This document shows positions 34,465 to 45,424 of a DNA stretch of 64,000 bases, in pieces. Position 1 is the stretch's first letter; each line of letters starts with the position of its first letter. The translations under genes were made by a program, and so were the position numbers. The notes below the pieces were generated by a model. The model saw only the letters and a list, made by a program, of their open reading frames with translations, was not told the DNA's origin and did no database searches. The DNA is from Terriglobus aquaticus. Its GTDB lineage: Bacteria > Acidobacteriota > Terriglobia > Terriglobales > Acidobacteriaceae. The stretch is taken from NCBI RefSeq assembly GCF_025685415.1, contig NZ_JAGSYB010000001.1, positions 1,922,001 to 1,986,000 on the forward strand. Reading direction: 5' to 3'.

Positions 34465-35637
34465 TTAGGCCTGTGCCCTCCAGCGGCGGGCGACAGGGCG
34501 CACCGCGGTGCGGGATTCGTTGCGCAGGGCACCGCGAAGGCCAGCGAGCAAGCCGTGCGGAACCGGTGTGGTCACCGTGGGTTGCAGGTCTTCCGGCTGA
34601 AGAAGCTCGCGCGCGGTGAGACCGGAGCCATCGAGGAGTTCTCCGATCTGGTGAGCGGTGAGGCTGCCGGCGGTGAACACGGAAGAGGGCGGCGCGGCAA
34701 GCTGGTCTTCGTAGTACGCGGCGGCAACGGCAACGGCGCGTTGGATTTCGATGGCTGCGGAGTAGGTTTCAGCCTCAACGAGGTCCCGGGCGGGGACGAA
34801 GCTTTCGACCACCGGGCCTTCGTCGACGGCGACACCGGCGAGGTCGTCTGCGCCGTACTGGCGAGGCTCGGCCGCGGCGGCAAAGGCGGCTTCCGCGGGA
34901 AGGGTGGGCACGACGGCGACGGCGGTGTCCGGCGGCAAGGAGGACGGCTCAGCGAGCGCGGCGGGCACGGTTTCGAGTGTTCGGTGCAGGAGGAGTTCGC
35001 CGCGGCGAACGATGGCCGTGGTCATGGTGTCGGTGCTGCAGTTGACCAGCAGCGCCGCGGCGGCGGAGGCGCCGGGTGCGGCTTCGTCGATGGCCCCTAC
35101 CACGGCGAGGGTGCTGGGAAGGACGGCGCCGGGTTCAAAGCCGGCATCGCGCACGGCTGCTTCGTATTCCGCGAGCACGAGCAGCGGGATGGCGACGGTG
35201 AGCACCTGAAGCTGGCGGGCGCGGTCAGTCATGACCTGGTAGCTGATCTGAGCGGCGTCGACCGGGAACGGCAGGAGGCGCGAGAGGCGGAAGCGGACGA
35301 CGGCGAGCGCCTCATCGGAGTCAGTGGGCAGCGCGTCGAAGTCGAGCAGGATGACGCGGACCGCGGCGTCAGGAACGATGAGAGTGACGTCGCGCAGCTT
35401 GCCCTGCTGGAGTTGGGTGAGCACCTGGCGGACGGCGGCGGAGACGCGCGCCGGATCGTTCAGGTTGCGGTCGCGGAGGCCGGGCTGGACGGCGAAGCGT
35501 GGGAGCTCGGCGCGGGCGACCTGGGCCAGGATGCCGGACGCGTCGGCAGCACGCGCGGCGAAGACGCCCTCGGGGCGGATCTCCACGGCGAGGCGCGGAC
35601 GGGTCTCGAAACTCGATCTCGGGATCAGGGACGGCAT
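34465..35637 (-). CDS. pilM: PilM-like actin-fold protein
   Basis: The 390-residue protein has a PilM/GspL-like cytoplasmic domain of the actin-like ATPase fold: LAVEIRPEGVFAARA at residues 15-30, DVTLIVPDAAVRVILLDF, VVRFRLSRLLPFP, and ALLVNCSTDTMTTAIV in the second half. PilM recruits PilN and links pilus alignment complex to the cytoplasm. It is the first gene of a five-gene coupled cluster with PilN, PilO, PilP-like and pseudopilin. ATG at 35637. Confidence 0.77.
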   Translation of the reverse strand: MPSLIPRSSFETRPRLAVEIRPEGVFAARAADASGILAQVARAELPRFAVQPGLRDRNLNDPARVSAAVRQVLTQLQQGKLRDVTLIVPDAAVRVILLDFDALPTDSDEALAVVRFRLSRLLPFPVDAAQISYQVMTDRARQLQVLTVAIPLLVLAEYEAAVRDAGFEPGAVLPSTLAVVGAIDEAAPGASAAAALLVNCSTDTMTTAIVRRGELLLHRTLETVPAALAEPSSLPPDTAVAVVPTLPAEAAFAAAAEPRQYGADDLAGVAVDEGPVVESFVPARDLVEAETYSAAIEIQRAVAVAAAYYEDQLAAPPSSVFTAGSLTAHQIGELLDGSGLTARELLQPEDLQPTVTTPVPHGLLAGLRGALRNESRTAVRPVARRWRAQA

Positions 35638-35702
35638 GCAGGCGGACAGATCTAGGCTACATGCTTTGAGACGGGATTCCGGGTGAGTTGAAAGCGACCG
35701 GG

Positions 35703-36593
35703 TTAGGTGGCGGGTTCCGGATCGGCAAGGAACTGCGCCAGCGCGCTGTTGCAGGCGGCGGTGGCGTCCTGCTGAACCCAGTGGGAGACGCCGGCGAGGT
35801 CGACGCGGGTGAGGTTGGGAGCGAACTCTTCGGTGCCGTGGGTGGTGGCGTAGGAGAGTGCGACGTCGGCCATGCCCCAGATGAGCAGCACCGGGACCGT
35901 GATGGGCGGGAAGCCGAGGCGGAGCTGACGCCGAAAGCCGCCGCGAAGGAAGGCGCGGTACCAGTGAATCATGGCGCGGGCAGCGCCGGGCTGCGCGGCA
36001 TTGGCGGCGCAGAGGTCGAGCAAGTCGCGCGGGAACGTGGCCGGCGAGGTGGAGGAGCGGAGCATCATTTGGCGGACGGGCGCACCGCCGCGGCGGCTGA
36101 GGAGCCACTCCGGCAGCCACGGGATTTGGAAGAAGAGCATGTACCAGGAGCGAAGCATCTGGCCGGGGTTGCGGCGGAGCTCGCGGGCGAAGCAGACCGG
36201 GTGCGGGACGTTGAGGATGGCGAGGGCGCGGAGAGGACGAATGCGGCGGGTGGCGAAGGTCCAGGCGACGAGCGCGCCCCAGTCGTGCGCGATGAGGACG
36301 ACTTCGGGGGCGCCCGAGGCGTCGATGAGGGCGGCGACGTCGGCCATGAGGTGCTCGATAGCGTAGTCGGAGACGTGCGGCGGGCGCGAGGTTTTGCCGT
36401 AGCCGCGCTGGTTTGGCGCCCAGACGCGATAGCCGAGTGGGGCGAGCGCGGGCATCTGCTGGCGCCAACTGTCGGCGACTTCGGGGAAGCCGTGCAGGCA
36501 AAGTGCGAGACGCGGGCCGGTGCCGCAGGTGAGGACTTCGAAGCGAAGGCCGTTGGCTTCGATGAACTCGGTGTGGACGGGTGGTTGCGGCAT
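35703..36593 (-). CDS. Alpha/beta hydrolase (epoxide hydrolase-like)
   Basis: This 296-residue enzyme has LCLHGFPE at residues 31-38 with an HG oxyanion motif. The nucleophile is D104 in AHDWGALVAW, the acid is in IWGMADVA, and the catalytic His is in AGVSHWVQQD. An Asp nucleophile followed by Trp is typical of epoxide hydrolases and haloalkane dehalogenases, not esterases. The family position is likely epoxide hydrolase A. ATG at 36593. It sits between the AraC gene and the pilM start, both on the same strand. Confidence 0.85.
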   Translation of the reverse strand: MPQPPVHTEFIEANGLRFEVLTCGTGPRLALCLHGFPEVADSWRQQMPALAPLGYRVWAPNQRGYGKTSRPPHVSDYAIEHLMADVAALIDASGAPEVVLIAHDWGALVAWTFATRRIRPLRALAILNVPHPVCFARELRRNPGQMLRSWYMLFFQIPWLPEWLLSRRGGAPVRQMMLRSSTSPATFPRDLLDLCAANAAQPGAARAMIHWYRAFLRGGFRRQLRLGFPPITVPVLLIWGMADVALSYATTHGTEEFAPNLTRVDLAGVSHWVQQDATAACNSALAQFLADPEPAT

Positions 36594-36643
36594 GGTGAGC
36601 TTCCCTGCCCTGTGTGATGCGAGGCGTTCGGGATGCTGCGCGG

Positions 36644-37582
36644 TCAGGCCGACGTTTGTGGCGGCTTCGGCGCTGCGCCCTGCTGCGCGAACTGCTTTGG
36701 GGAGCAGCCGGCGACGCGGCGGAATGCCGTGCTGAAGGCGCTGGAAGACTGGAAGCCGACCGCGAGGGCTATCTCGCCGATGGTTTGTGTGCCGTAACGG
36801 AGCTTGTCCTTGGCGATGGCGATGCGCCAGCCGGTGAGGTACTCGATGGGGCTGACGCCCATGACCTCCTGGAAGCGCACGGCGAAGGTGGAGCGCGAGA
36901 CGCCGCAGAGGCGGGCAAGCGCCGCCACGGTCCAGGCGCGGGTGACCTGCCCATGCATCGCGATGAGCGCTTGCGAGATTACGGGGTCGGCCAGGCCCGC
37001 CAGGAGCCCTTTCGTCTTTGGGTCGAGTCGCGGCACTTCGTTCCGCAGCACCTCCAGCAGCGTGAGTTCGATGAGGCGACGGACGATGAGGTCGCTGCCC
37101 GGTCCGGGGGATTGACCTTCGGCGTCGTTCAGGGTGAGCAGCGAGCGGATGCGCCACGAGGTCTGCTGGCCGGCCGCCACGTGGAGCGTGGACGGGAGCA
37201 GGCTCCATAGAAGGGCTTCGTTCGCCGTGTCGAAGACGAAACGACCGCAGCGGAGGACGACGCGTGGACCTGTAGCTTCGCCAAGGACGAGTTCGGTGCT
37301 GCCCGTGGAGGAGACCAGGGCTTCACTGTCCTGCGGGTGGAGATCAGGATCGGTGGTGAGAGAGAACGGCGATGAGGTGCGGATCAGGGCGAAGTCGCCG
37401 GTGTTGAGGAAGCGCGGTTCGGCGTCGGGACGCGTGAGCTGGAGTTCGCCTGTTTCGACCCAGCAGAAGAGGAGGTCGTCGCGCTTGCGGAAGGAGAGGG
37501 CCCAGCGACCGGTGCCCTGGATCCGTCCCCACAACGTGGCGCGCGGCCGGAGCAGGCCGATGAGGTCGGCGAACGGGTCCAT
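36644..37582 (-). CDS. AraC-family transcriptional regulator
   Basis: This 312-residue protein has an N-terminal cupin-like sensing domain (Cupin_6 type) and a C-terminal pair of helix-turn-helix motifs: WTVAALARLCGVSRSTFAVRFQEVMGVSP and TIGEIALAVGFQSSSAFSTAFRRVAGCSPKQF. It is divergent from the frameshifted NTF2-like gene at 37716 and upstream of the hydrolase gene. An AACTTT/AAAGTT inverted repeat lies in the 133-bp divergent region and could be its operator. Confidence 0.9.
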   Translation of the reverse strand: MDPFADLIGLLRPRATLWGRIQGTGRWALSFRKRDDLLFCWVETGELQLTRPDAEPRFLNTGDFALIRTSSPFSLTTDPDLHPQDSEALVSSTGSTELVLGEATGPRVVLRCGRFVFDTANEALLWSLLPSTLHVAAGQQTSWRIRSLLTLNDAEGQSPGPGSDLIVRRLIELTLLEVLRNEVPRLDPKTKGLLAGLADPVISQALIAMHGQVTRAWTVAALARLCGVSRSTFAVRFQEVMGVSPIEYLTGWRIAIAKDKLRYGTQTIGEIALAVGFQSSSAFSTAFRRVAGCSPKQFAQQGAAPKPPQTSA

Positions 37583-37612
37583 GCGGAATTGGACGAACTG
37601 TAAACGATCTCG

Positions 37613-37633
37613 AACTTTGAAGTATCGAAAGTT
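37613..37633. promoter_or_regulatory. AACTTT-N9-AAAGTT inverted repeat
   Basis: Perfect 6-bp arms (37613-37618 and 37628-37633) with a 9-bp spacer lie in the divergent AraC/NTF2-like promoter region, 31 bp from the AraC start. The centre-to-centre distance is 15 bp. It is a candidate operator. Confidence 0.4.
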
Positions 37634-37715
37634 TGAGTGCCGATGCCTAGCCTCGAAGAGAGCCGTTCGCTGCGGTGAACGGTTCGGACTTCAAACAGCA
37701 TGCAGAGGTGAGGAG

Positions 37716-38080
37716 ATGGCGTCGAAGGCAGTCGAGATCTATAAGCAGTACGTTGAGGCGTGGTCCGCCATTTCGGAGGAGGAGCGTCGCTCCATTCTGG
37801 AGCGGGTTGTGGATGCGACGTGAGCTATCGCATTCCGCGGATGGAGGGAACGGGACACGCGATTGTGATCGAGGACATGCAGGAGTTTCAGGCGAAGTTT
37901 CCGGGCGGCAGGTTCGCCTTGCGCAGTGTGTCAGAGCATCACGATGTGGCCCTGATGGAGTGGCAGCTGATTTTGCCGGACGGGACGCCAGCGGTGCTCG
38001 GACACGATGCGGTGCGAGTGACGGAAGGCGGAAAGCTGGGGCAGATCGTCACGTTTGCGCCGTCGACACCGGAGGCGTAA
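37716..38080 (+). pseudogene. NTF2-fold (SnoaL-like) gene with a -1 frameshift
   Basis: The first frame (ATG 37716, behind GAGGTGAGGAG) gives MASKAVEIYKQYVEAWSAIS and runs to a TGA at 37821. The next frame continues with VSYRIPRMEGTGHAIVIEDM to a stop at 38080, and together they make one NTF2-like protein of about 120 residues. A single missing base near 37815-37817 explains the break: one added base would give VDADVSYRIP across the junction. The gene is either a recent pseudogene or an assembly error. It is divergent from the AraC regulator, which may have controlled it. Confidence 0.75.
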
Positions 38081-38200
38081 CGACCGCGTTTCCTGCTTCG
38101 TCGGTGTTGAGGCGCGACCACCTGCACGCCGGTAGCGTACCTTTTCGCGGCAGTGTAAGCGGGCGTACATTGGAGATCGCAGGCGCGTGGAGGCACACGG

Positions 38201-39733
38201 ATGCGGAGATCGGGATGTCGGTTCGCAGCTTGCGTGCTGGTGTCGTTCTTCTGCGGAGCGGCCGGAGCGCAGAGCAGCACAGTCGATTCGACACAGACCG
38301 GTGCCACCGGTTCTGCGCAAACCTACACGCTTCGCGCCAGTGCACGGTCCGTCATCACGGACGTGCTGGTGCTGGATCATGCTGGCAGGCCAGTCCACGG
38401 GTTGCCGCAATCGGCGTTTCACCTTTCTGACGAAAAGCAGGCACAGAACTCTTACCTCGTTTGAGGAGCACGCCGATGTTGCGCAACCGGCTTTGGCGGA
38501 GGATGCGCTTGCGCCAGGGGTGTTCACCAATGCGCGGCGGATGCACATGCCATCCGTGGTGAACATCGTTGTGCTGGATATCGCGAACCTATCGTTGCCA
38601 GACCAGATGTACCTGTCAACGCAGATGGAGCGGTGTATCGAGCATTTGCCGGCTGGTGTGCCGCTGGCGATGTACCTGAATACAGGTCTGCATTCGGTTC
38701 TGCTGCAGGACTTTACCGCGAATCACGACCGCCTGCTGGACGCGGTGCACCGTGCCTTGCCGCACTTTGCGGCGCTGGGACGGGAACGCTTTACGGACAT
38801 CACGACGCTGCGCGGCATCGCTGTCGACTTCGCCGGGATACCTGGCCGCAAGAATGTGTTGTGGTTCTCCGGTGGGTCCGCGCTTTCGTTGAATCCGACC
38901 GGGATGGTCGCTACACCGAGCGCTGAGCTACGCCTGGTGTACGACGAATTGGAAGCTGCTCGTGTGGCGGTGTATCCCATCGACGCACGCGGCCTGCTCG
39001 TCGGGTCCACTCTGCCTGTGTTGAGTGCGCAGCATGGCCTGATGGAGGATGTTGCAACGGCGACGGGAGGACTGCCGTTCTACAACAACAATGGAGTCTG
39101 GCAGGCAGCAATCCGCGACCTACTGAGCGGCAGCAACTTCTACACGTTGAGTTACACCCCAAAGAACCTGAAGTTCGACAACCGGTGGCATCGAGTGCGG
39201 GTCACGGTCGACGGGCCGTACACGCTTAGCTATCGCCAGGGTTACTTTGCGGATGGGTCCAACATCACGGTGCCCGCTGGCGCGCGCACCCGCCTGCTTG
39301 CGGGGAACAGGACCGAGCAGGTGGAACAACGTACTCCGATTGTGTTTCGCGCAGAGGTGAAGCCGGTTGCTCCCGGTGCGTTGCACCCAGGAGAACGACC
39401 GCCCGCGCCTGGGCAGACGCGCTACTCGATCGATTACCTCATTCCGGGCAAAGCGCTCAGCGTGAAGCAGCAGGGTGCCGAGGCAGATGCGGTCGTCGGC
39501 GTGGGATTTCTTGCGCTCGACCGGGATGGCAGACCGCTCGTGCAGCATGCAAGCGCATCACCTTTTCCGTCGATCAGGAGAAGTTGAAGGAGCACCCGGA
39601 TGCGATGCTGCCGATCTCAGAACAGATGGATCTGAATCGGGGAGATACCTACGTGACACTCGTGGTCTGGGATGAGATCAGTCATGAGGTAGGAACCCTG
39701 AATGTTCCGCTGCGCGTGCCGCAAGCGCGTTGA
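38201..39733 (+). pseudogene. VWFA-related acidobacterial-type protein, two frameshifts
   Basis: The start is ATG 38201 behind GGAGG, with a signal peptide (CVLVSFFCGAAGAQ). Residues TLRASARSVITDVLVLD and DEKQAQ follow, typical of acidobacterial VWFA-related proteins. Around 38447-38452 the frame shifts by +1: the continuation LTSFEEHAD lies in another frame and carries the main domain (IVVLDIANLSLPD, KNVLWFSGGSA, VYPIDARGLL, FYTLSYTPKN). Near 39549-39553 a second shift of -1 leads into ITFSVDQEKLKEHPD and VPLRVPQAR, stopping at 39733. The two shifts compensate. The domain order is intact, so decay is recent or the sequence is wrong. Confidence 0.8.
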
Positions 39734-39737
39734 GTCG

Positions 39738-39764
39738 CTTCCGACAAACGGCGTTTGTCGGAAG
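39738..39764. terminator. Hairpin between converging genes
   Basis: CTTCCGACAAAC (39738-39749) pairs with GTTTGTCGGAAG (39753-39764), a perfect 12-bp stem with a 3-base loop, just past the VWFA stop and 38 bp before the gspE-like stop on the other strand. No T-run. Confidence 0.65.
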
Positions 39765-39801
39765 GTATGTAAGCCCGTGAGAGTGATGCTAACCGCGTAA
39801 G

Positions 39802-41433
<1,632 letters not shown>

Positions 41434-41488
41434 AGGGGTTGGACTGTGTCCTCGTCCAATGGTTTACCACGCTCCGTGCGGGAGCGGC

Positions 41489-42763
41489 CTAGGCCTGGGC
41501 GCCGTGGAAGGTGATGCGGTCGGGGTGGTGCCACCACGGCGTGGCGTTGTCCGGGGCGGGTGCGGTCTGGCGAGACCGGGCGAGCTTTGCCACGAAATCG
41601 GCCAGCGGCGTGCGATGGCACTCGCCGTTGCGGATGAAGAACGCACCGGGCTCATAGTGGCCACAGTCGTGGGTGCAGAGATTGGCCCAGTTCCAGGAGC
41701 CGAGCAGTGCCCAGACGGTGACGGCGACCACGTCGGCACCGGCGGCGCGGGCGGCGGAGGCGTCGTTCCAAATTTCAGTGAGCCAGCGGATCTGGTCGTC
41801 GGGGCCGGCGCCGAGGTGCGCCTCAGTGACGGCGACCGGGATGCCATAGCGATGCCAGGCCTCTGTGAGCACGCGCCGGACGCCAGCAATTCCGGCAGGG
41901 TAGACGCGAAGGGCTTCGATGTCGACCAGGGGCTCGGAGCCGGAGTCGCCGCCGGCCATGAAGTCCGGGTAGAGGTCGAGGCGGTCGTCGAGGAATCGGT
42001 CGCTGGTGGGGTAGTAGTTGAAGCCGAGCACGGAGGGCGGGCAGGCGTTGGCCTGGAACCAGTCGATGGCGGAGCGGGCGATGCCGTGCTGCTGCAGATA
42101 GTCGTACAGCGGGTGATGCGGCGTGACGTGGCCGCAGAGCAGGTCGATGCCGAGCCAGCGGCGGGCTTCGCGTTCCTGCCGGAAGCTCTCAAGCTTTGGG
42201 CCGCTGAAGGTGGTTCCGCCGTCCTCGGTGTAGATGAGCTGCGCGGCAGGCTGCACGCGGCGGATGGCCTGCATGGAAAGAGCGGTCGCCTTGGCCTGGT
42301 TGAGCACGGCGCAGAGATAGCTGGGAATGCTGCGGTGGTGCGGGTACCAGTGGCCGTAAAGGCAGGAAAAGCGCGCCGTGGTGTGGGGCTCGTTGATGGG
42401 CGTGTAGCGGGTGATCCAAGGGTAGCGGCGCGCGACCTGGCCGGCGTAGCGGGCGATGCGCTGGGGAAACTCGGGGTCAATGAGGCTGGTCGTGACGGGG
42501 CCGCTGCCGTGGTGCGTGAGGCCGGCGATGGGATCGAGGCGGAGACGCTGCATGTGGTCGAGCATGCAGTCGTAGAAGTCCCAGTTGCCGGTGCTTTCGC
42601 GGTACTCCCAGTGGAGGGCGGTGCGGAGCGTGCGGATGCCGAGGGAGGCGATGCGATCCAGGTCCCCACGGAACCGCTCGCGGTGGCCGGACCAACTGTG
42701 CTGATCGAAATAGCGATCGTGCACGCGGTTCAGCGTGCACTCAATGCCTCCCCAAACTTGCAT
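41489..42763 (-). CDS. Family 1-like glycoside hydrolase
   Basis: This 424-residue protein reads VWGGIECTLNRVHDRYFDQ at its start and shows a beta/alpha barrel with the acid/base E125 in the TPINEPH motif and a probable nucleophile Glu in VTEAHLGAG. The NEP motif and the later ExxLG-type site are characteristic of GH1 and relatives (clan GH-A). Most GH1 enzymes hydrolyse beta-glucosides; this divergent group is found beside cell-wall genes, but the substrate is unknown. The ATG at 42763 fits the conserved N-terminus; a longer reading to 42850 is unlikely. No signal peptide. Confidence 0.78.
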   Translation of the reverse strand: MQVWGGIECTLNRVHDRYFDQHSWSGHRERFRGDLDRIASLGIRTLRTALHWEYRESTGNWDFYDCMLDHMQRLRLDPIAGLTHHGSGPVTTSLIDPEFPQRIARYAGQVARRYPWITRYTPINEPHTTARFSCLYGHWYPHHRSIPSYLCAVLNQAKATALSMQAIRRVQPAAQLIYTEDGGTTFSGPKLESFRQEREARRWLGIDLLCGHVTPHHPLYDYLQQHGIARSAIDWFQANACPPSVLGFNYYPTSDRFLDDRLDLYPDFMAGGDSGSEPLVDIEALRVYPAGIAGVRRVLTEAWHRYGIPVAVTEAHLGAGPDDQIRWLTEIWNDASAARAAGADVVAVTVWALLGSWNWANLCTHDCGHYEPGAFFIRNGECHRTPLADFVAKLARSRQTAPAPDNATPWWHHPDRITFHGAQA

Positions 42764-43043
42764 CCTGCTCTTTTCTCGCACTTCGTATCGGCGGGCGCTG
42801 TGCGCCAGGAAGCCTGGATGGCGAACCCAAGACGATAGGATGCGCAGCATCTGGAGAGGTGGGCTGCGTATGTCGCCTCATTCCGTCGTTTTTCTCGATT
42901 GGAGACGCGGAGAGACACCGCCGCGCAGCCTTCGGATGAGCCGGTTTGTCAGGTGCCTTACGGCCCTGCGGCTCGGTGCGGAACGTCAGCGTTGCGACGC
43001 GCGGGGTGGATGGCAGCGGTGTGCGATCCGGCGCGGTGATCGG
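42764..43043. other. 280-bp intergenic region
   Basis: Between the GH1-like gene and the Ldh-type gene, both minus-strand. No credible gene, repeat or clear promoter is seen. It presumably carries the GH1 promoter. Confidence 0.5.
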
Positions 43044-44099
43044 TTACTCGTCGTCTTTTTGGGGAGCCGGGTCGTGAGCCTGCCGATGGCTCGCGAGCGC
43101 CTGCACCTCGGCCCAGACGGAATCGTCCACGTCCATGCCGTCGCGCATACTGCGCTCCCGGCGGCGGACGGCACCCTCGCCGGGGTAGTCGACGGGGCGG
43201 TTTTCTTCGTTGGGAATGGAGGCGTGCACGTAGTCGACGACGCTGTCTGCAACGCCCTGTGCTGCCGCCGCGCCACCGAGCTTGCGCGGGTCGACAGCGA
43301 GGAAAACCTGGGAGCAGCCGACGCAACTGCCGGAACGGAGAGCGTCGATGCCGTTGGTGGGCAGGCCCTCGGAGAGGATTGCGGCGAGCAGATCGAGCAG
43401 GATGGCGAAGCCGGAGCCCTTCCACATGCCCATGGGCAGGATGCGCTGCGACTGCTCGATGGGGCCAGGCTCGTCGGTGAGGTGGCCTTCGGAGTCGAAG
43501 CCGCCTGGGTAGGGCAGGCGCTCGCCCTTGAGCCGCGTGACCTGCAGCTTGCCGTAGCTGTACTGCGACATGGCCATGTCGAGAACGACTGGGCCGCCCT
43601 GGCGTGGAGCGGCCATGATGAAAGGGTTGTTGCCGAGGCGTGGGTCCTTGCCGCCCCACGCGGGCATGCAGCTTTCTGTGTTGGTCCAGGCGATGAGGAC
43701 GAAGCCGCTGTTGGCGGCGCGCCAGCCGTAAGTGCCGCCGCGCATCCAGTGATTGGTATTGCGCAGGCCGATGAGCGCGATTCCCTGCTCCGCGGCGACG
43801 TGCATGGCGCGGTCGGTGGCGAAGAGCGCGTTGAGAATGCCGGGGGCGCGCTGGCCGTCCCAGACCTCGAGCGCGCCGAGTTGTTTGACTGGCTGTGGCC
43901 TGGCGCCGAGAGAGATGTAGCCCTTGGCGATGAAGTCGACGAAGCGCGGGACGCGGTTGATGCCGTGGGAGGTGACGCCGTCGGCCGTGGTCTCGGTGTG
44001 TATCTGCGCGCAGGTTTCGGCGTCCTCGGGCGACATGCCGGCGTTGAGGAAAGCCTGGAGGATGGTCTGCTTGAGTTCAGCAAAGGTGACGCGGGCCAA
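43044..44099 (-). CDS. Ldh/YiaK-family malate/lactate-type dehydrogenase
   Basis: The 351-residue enzyme belongs to the malate/L-lactate dehydrogenase (YiaK, Ldh_2) family. It has ADGVTSHGINRVPRF near residue 40, a NTNHWMRGGTYGWRAA NAD-binding loop, an AWGGKDPRLGNNP stretch and KGSGFAILLDLLAA. Such enzymes reduce or oxidise 2-keto acids such as diketogulonate or ureidoglycolate. The operon context is a GH1-like gene downstream and a pilus platform gene upstream, which does not define substrate. Confidence 0.88.
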   Translation of the reverse strand: MARVTFAELKQTILQAFLNAGMSPEDAETCAQIHTETTADGVTSHGINRVPRFVDFIAKGYISLGARPQPVKQLGALEVWDGQRAPGILNALFATDRAMHVAAEQGIALIGLRNTNHWMRGGTYGWRAANSGFVLIAWTNTESCMPAWGGKDPRLGNNPFIMAAPRQGGPVVLDMAMSQYSYGKLQVTRLKGERLPYPGGFDSEGHLTDEPGPIEQSQRILPMGMWKGSGFAILLDLLAAILSEGLPTNGIDALRSGSCVGCSQVFLAVDPRKLGGAAAAQGVADSVVDYVHASIPNEENRPVDYPGEGAVRRRERSMRDGMDVDDSVWAEVQALASHRQAHDPAPQKDDE

Positions 44100-44149
44100 G
44101 GTAGCTCCTTGCAGGTAGCTGAAGCGTGGCGGTGGGAACGCGCTGGCGC

Positions 44150-45349
44150 CTAGCGGCTGATGGAGTTGGCGCCGAGTTGCAGGATGGGCAGGTAGAGCGC
44201 GAGCAGGATGAAGGCGACCAGGATGCCCATGCCGACGAGCAGCGTTGGCTCGATGAGGCTGAGGACAGCGCTGAGGGAGGTCTCGACGTCTTCCTCGAAG
44301 AAGCCCGCGACGGAGTTGAGCATGGTGGGTAGCGCGCCGGTGGATTCGCCGACTTCGATCATTTCGATGGCGAGTTCCGGGAAGACGCGCGTGCCTTCGA
44401 GCGAGCGGGCGAGGCCCTGGCCTTCGCGGACCTGGGTGACGGAGGCGAAGACGGCTCCGGATACCTGCCGCGAGGAGATGGAGCGCGCGGCAGTTTCGAG
44501 CGCCGGGACGGGTGGAAGGCCGCCGGTGAGCAGCGTGGAGAGCGTGCGCGAGAAGAGCGCCACTTGGTAGCGCAACCAGATGTTGCCGAGCGTGGGAATG
44601 CTGAGGCGAAGCTTGTCGACGAAGACGGCGCCGGCGTCGGTGCGCGACCAGCGGTAGAAGAGCAGGCCGCCGATGATGAGGCCGACCGCGGCATACACGC
44701 CGTAGGTTTGCGCGAAATGGCCGACCGCGAGCATGAATGTGGTGATTGCCGGGAGCTTGGCGTCGAGCTGGTCGTAGAGCTGGGCGAAGCGAGGCACGAC
44801 GAACGTGAGCAGAAAGATGAGCAGGCCGATGACGAGGCAGATGAGCAGCGACGGATAGACGAGGGCGCTGGACAGCTTTTTACGCGTGCTGAGCGCAATG
44901 CGCTGGAAGTCGGTGTAGCGCTGCAGGACCTCTTCGAGGTTGCCGGAGCGTTCGCCTGCGAGCAGCGTAGTGGTGAAGATGAGCGGGAAGCCGCCCTGCG
45001 CGTCAAAGGCGCCGGAGAGCGATTCGCCGGTCTTGATGCGGGCCGCGACGTTTTCGAGTTGAGCCTTGAAGTTCTCGTCCTTCTGGCGACGGGCGAGCAG
45101 TTCCAGCGAGCTGGGGATGGGCAGGCCGGCGCGAATGAGCGTGACGAACTGCTGGTTGAAGACGAGAAAGCTTTGCAGCTTGACCTTTTTGCGGCGACCG
45201 CCGGCGATGGCGTTGCGCGGCTTGACGGAGTAGACCAGGTAGCCGGCCTGGCTGAAGCGCGCGCGCAGCTCTTCGGCGGTGGCGGCGGGGTGCGTCTGCT
45301 CCTGCACGCGGCCGCGCTCGTCGGCGAGTTTTACGACGTAGTCGGTCAT
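44150..45349 (-). CDS. GspF/PilC-type inner-membrane platform protein
   Basis: The 399-residue protein has two GspF domains, each with QQFVTLIRAGLPI or similar (second: RTLSTLLTGGLPP), and three transmembrane helices (about 165-190, 220-240 and 375-395). It also has the pattern ELAIEMIEVGESTGALPTML. It anchors the GspE/PilB ATPase at the inner membrane. The gene is divergent from the Uma2 gene and 50 bp upstream of the Ldh gene. It is separated from the ATPase by two unrelated metabolic genes. Confidence 0.92.
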   Translation of the reverse strand: MTDYVVKLADERGRVQEQTHPAATAEELRARFSQAGYLVYSVKPRNAIAGGRRKKVKLQSFLVFNQQFVTLIRAGLPIPSSLELLARRQKDENFKAQLENVAARIKTGESLSGAFDAQGGFPLIFTTTLLAGERSGNLEEVLQRYTDFQRIALSTRKKLSSALVYPSLLICLVIGLLIFLLTFVVPRFAQLYDQLDAKLPAITTFMLAVGHFAQTYGVYAAVGLIIGGLLFYRWSRTDAGAVFVDKLRLSIPTLGNIWLRYQVALFSRTLSTLLTGGLPPVPALETAARSISSRQVSGAVFASVTQVREGQGLARSLEGTRVFPELAIEMIEVGESTGALPTMLNSVAGFFEEDVETSLSAVLSLIEPTLLVGMGILVAFILLALYLPILQLGANSISR

Positions 45350-45424
45350 TGGGTCTGCACAAGTTTAGACGGAGGCGGAGGTTTGTCGTTGAGGCGGGTG
45401 GGGACGGAGGCGCATACTTTACGC

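Noticed and set aside
33685-35655. A 656-codon plus-strand frame opposite pilM and pilN
   Set aside because: Antisense shadow with no motif; the minus-strand genes form a coherent pilus cluster.
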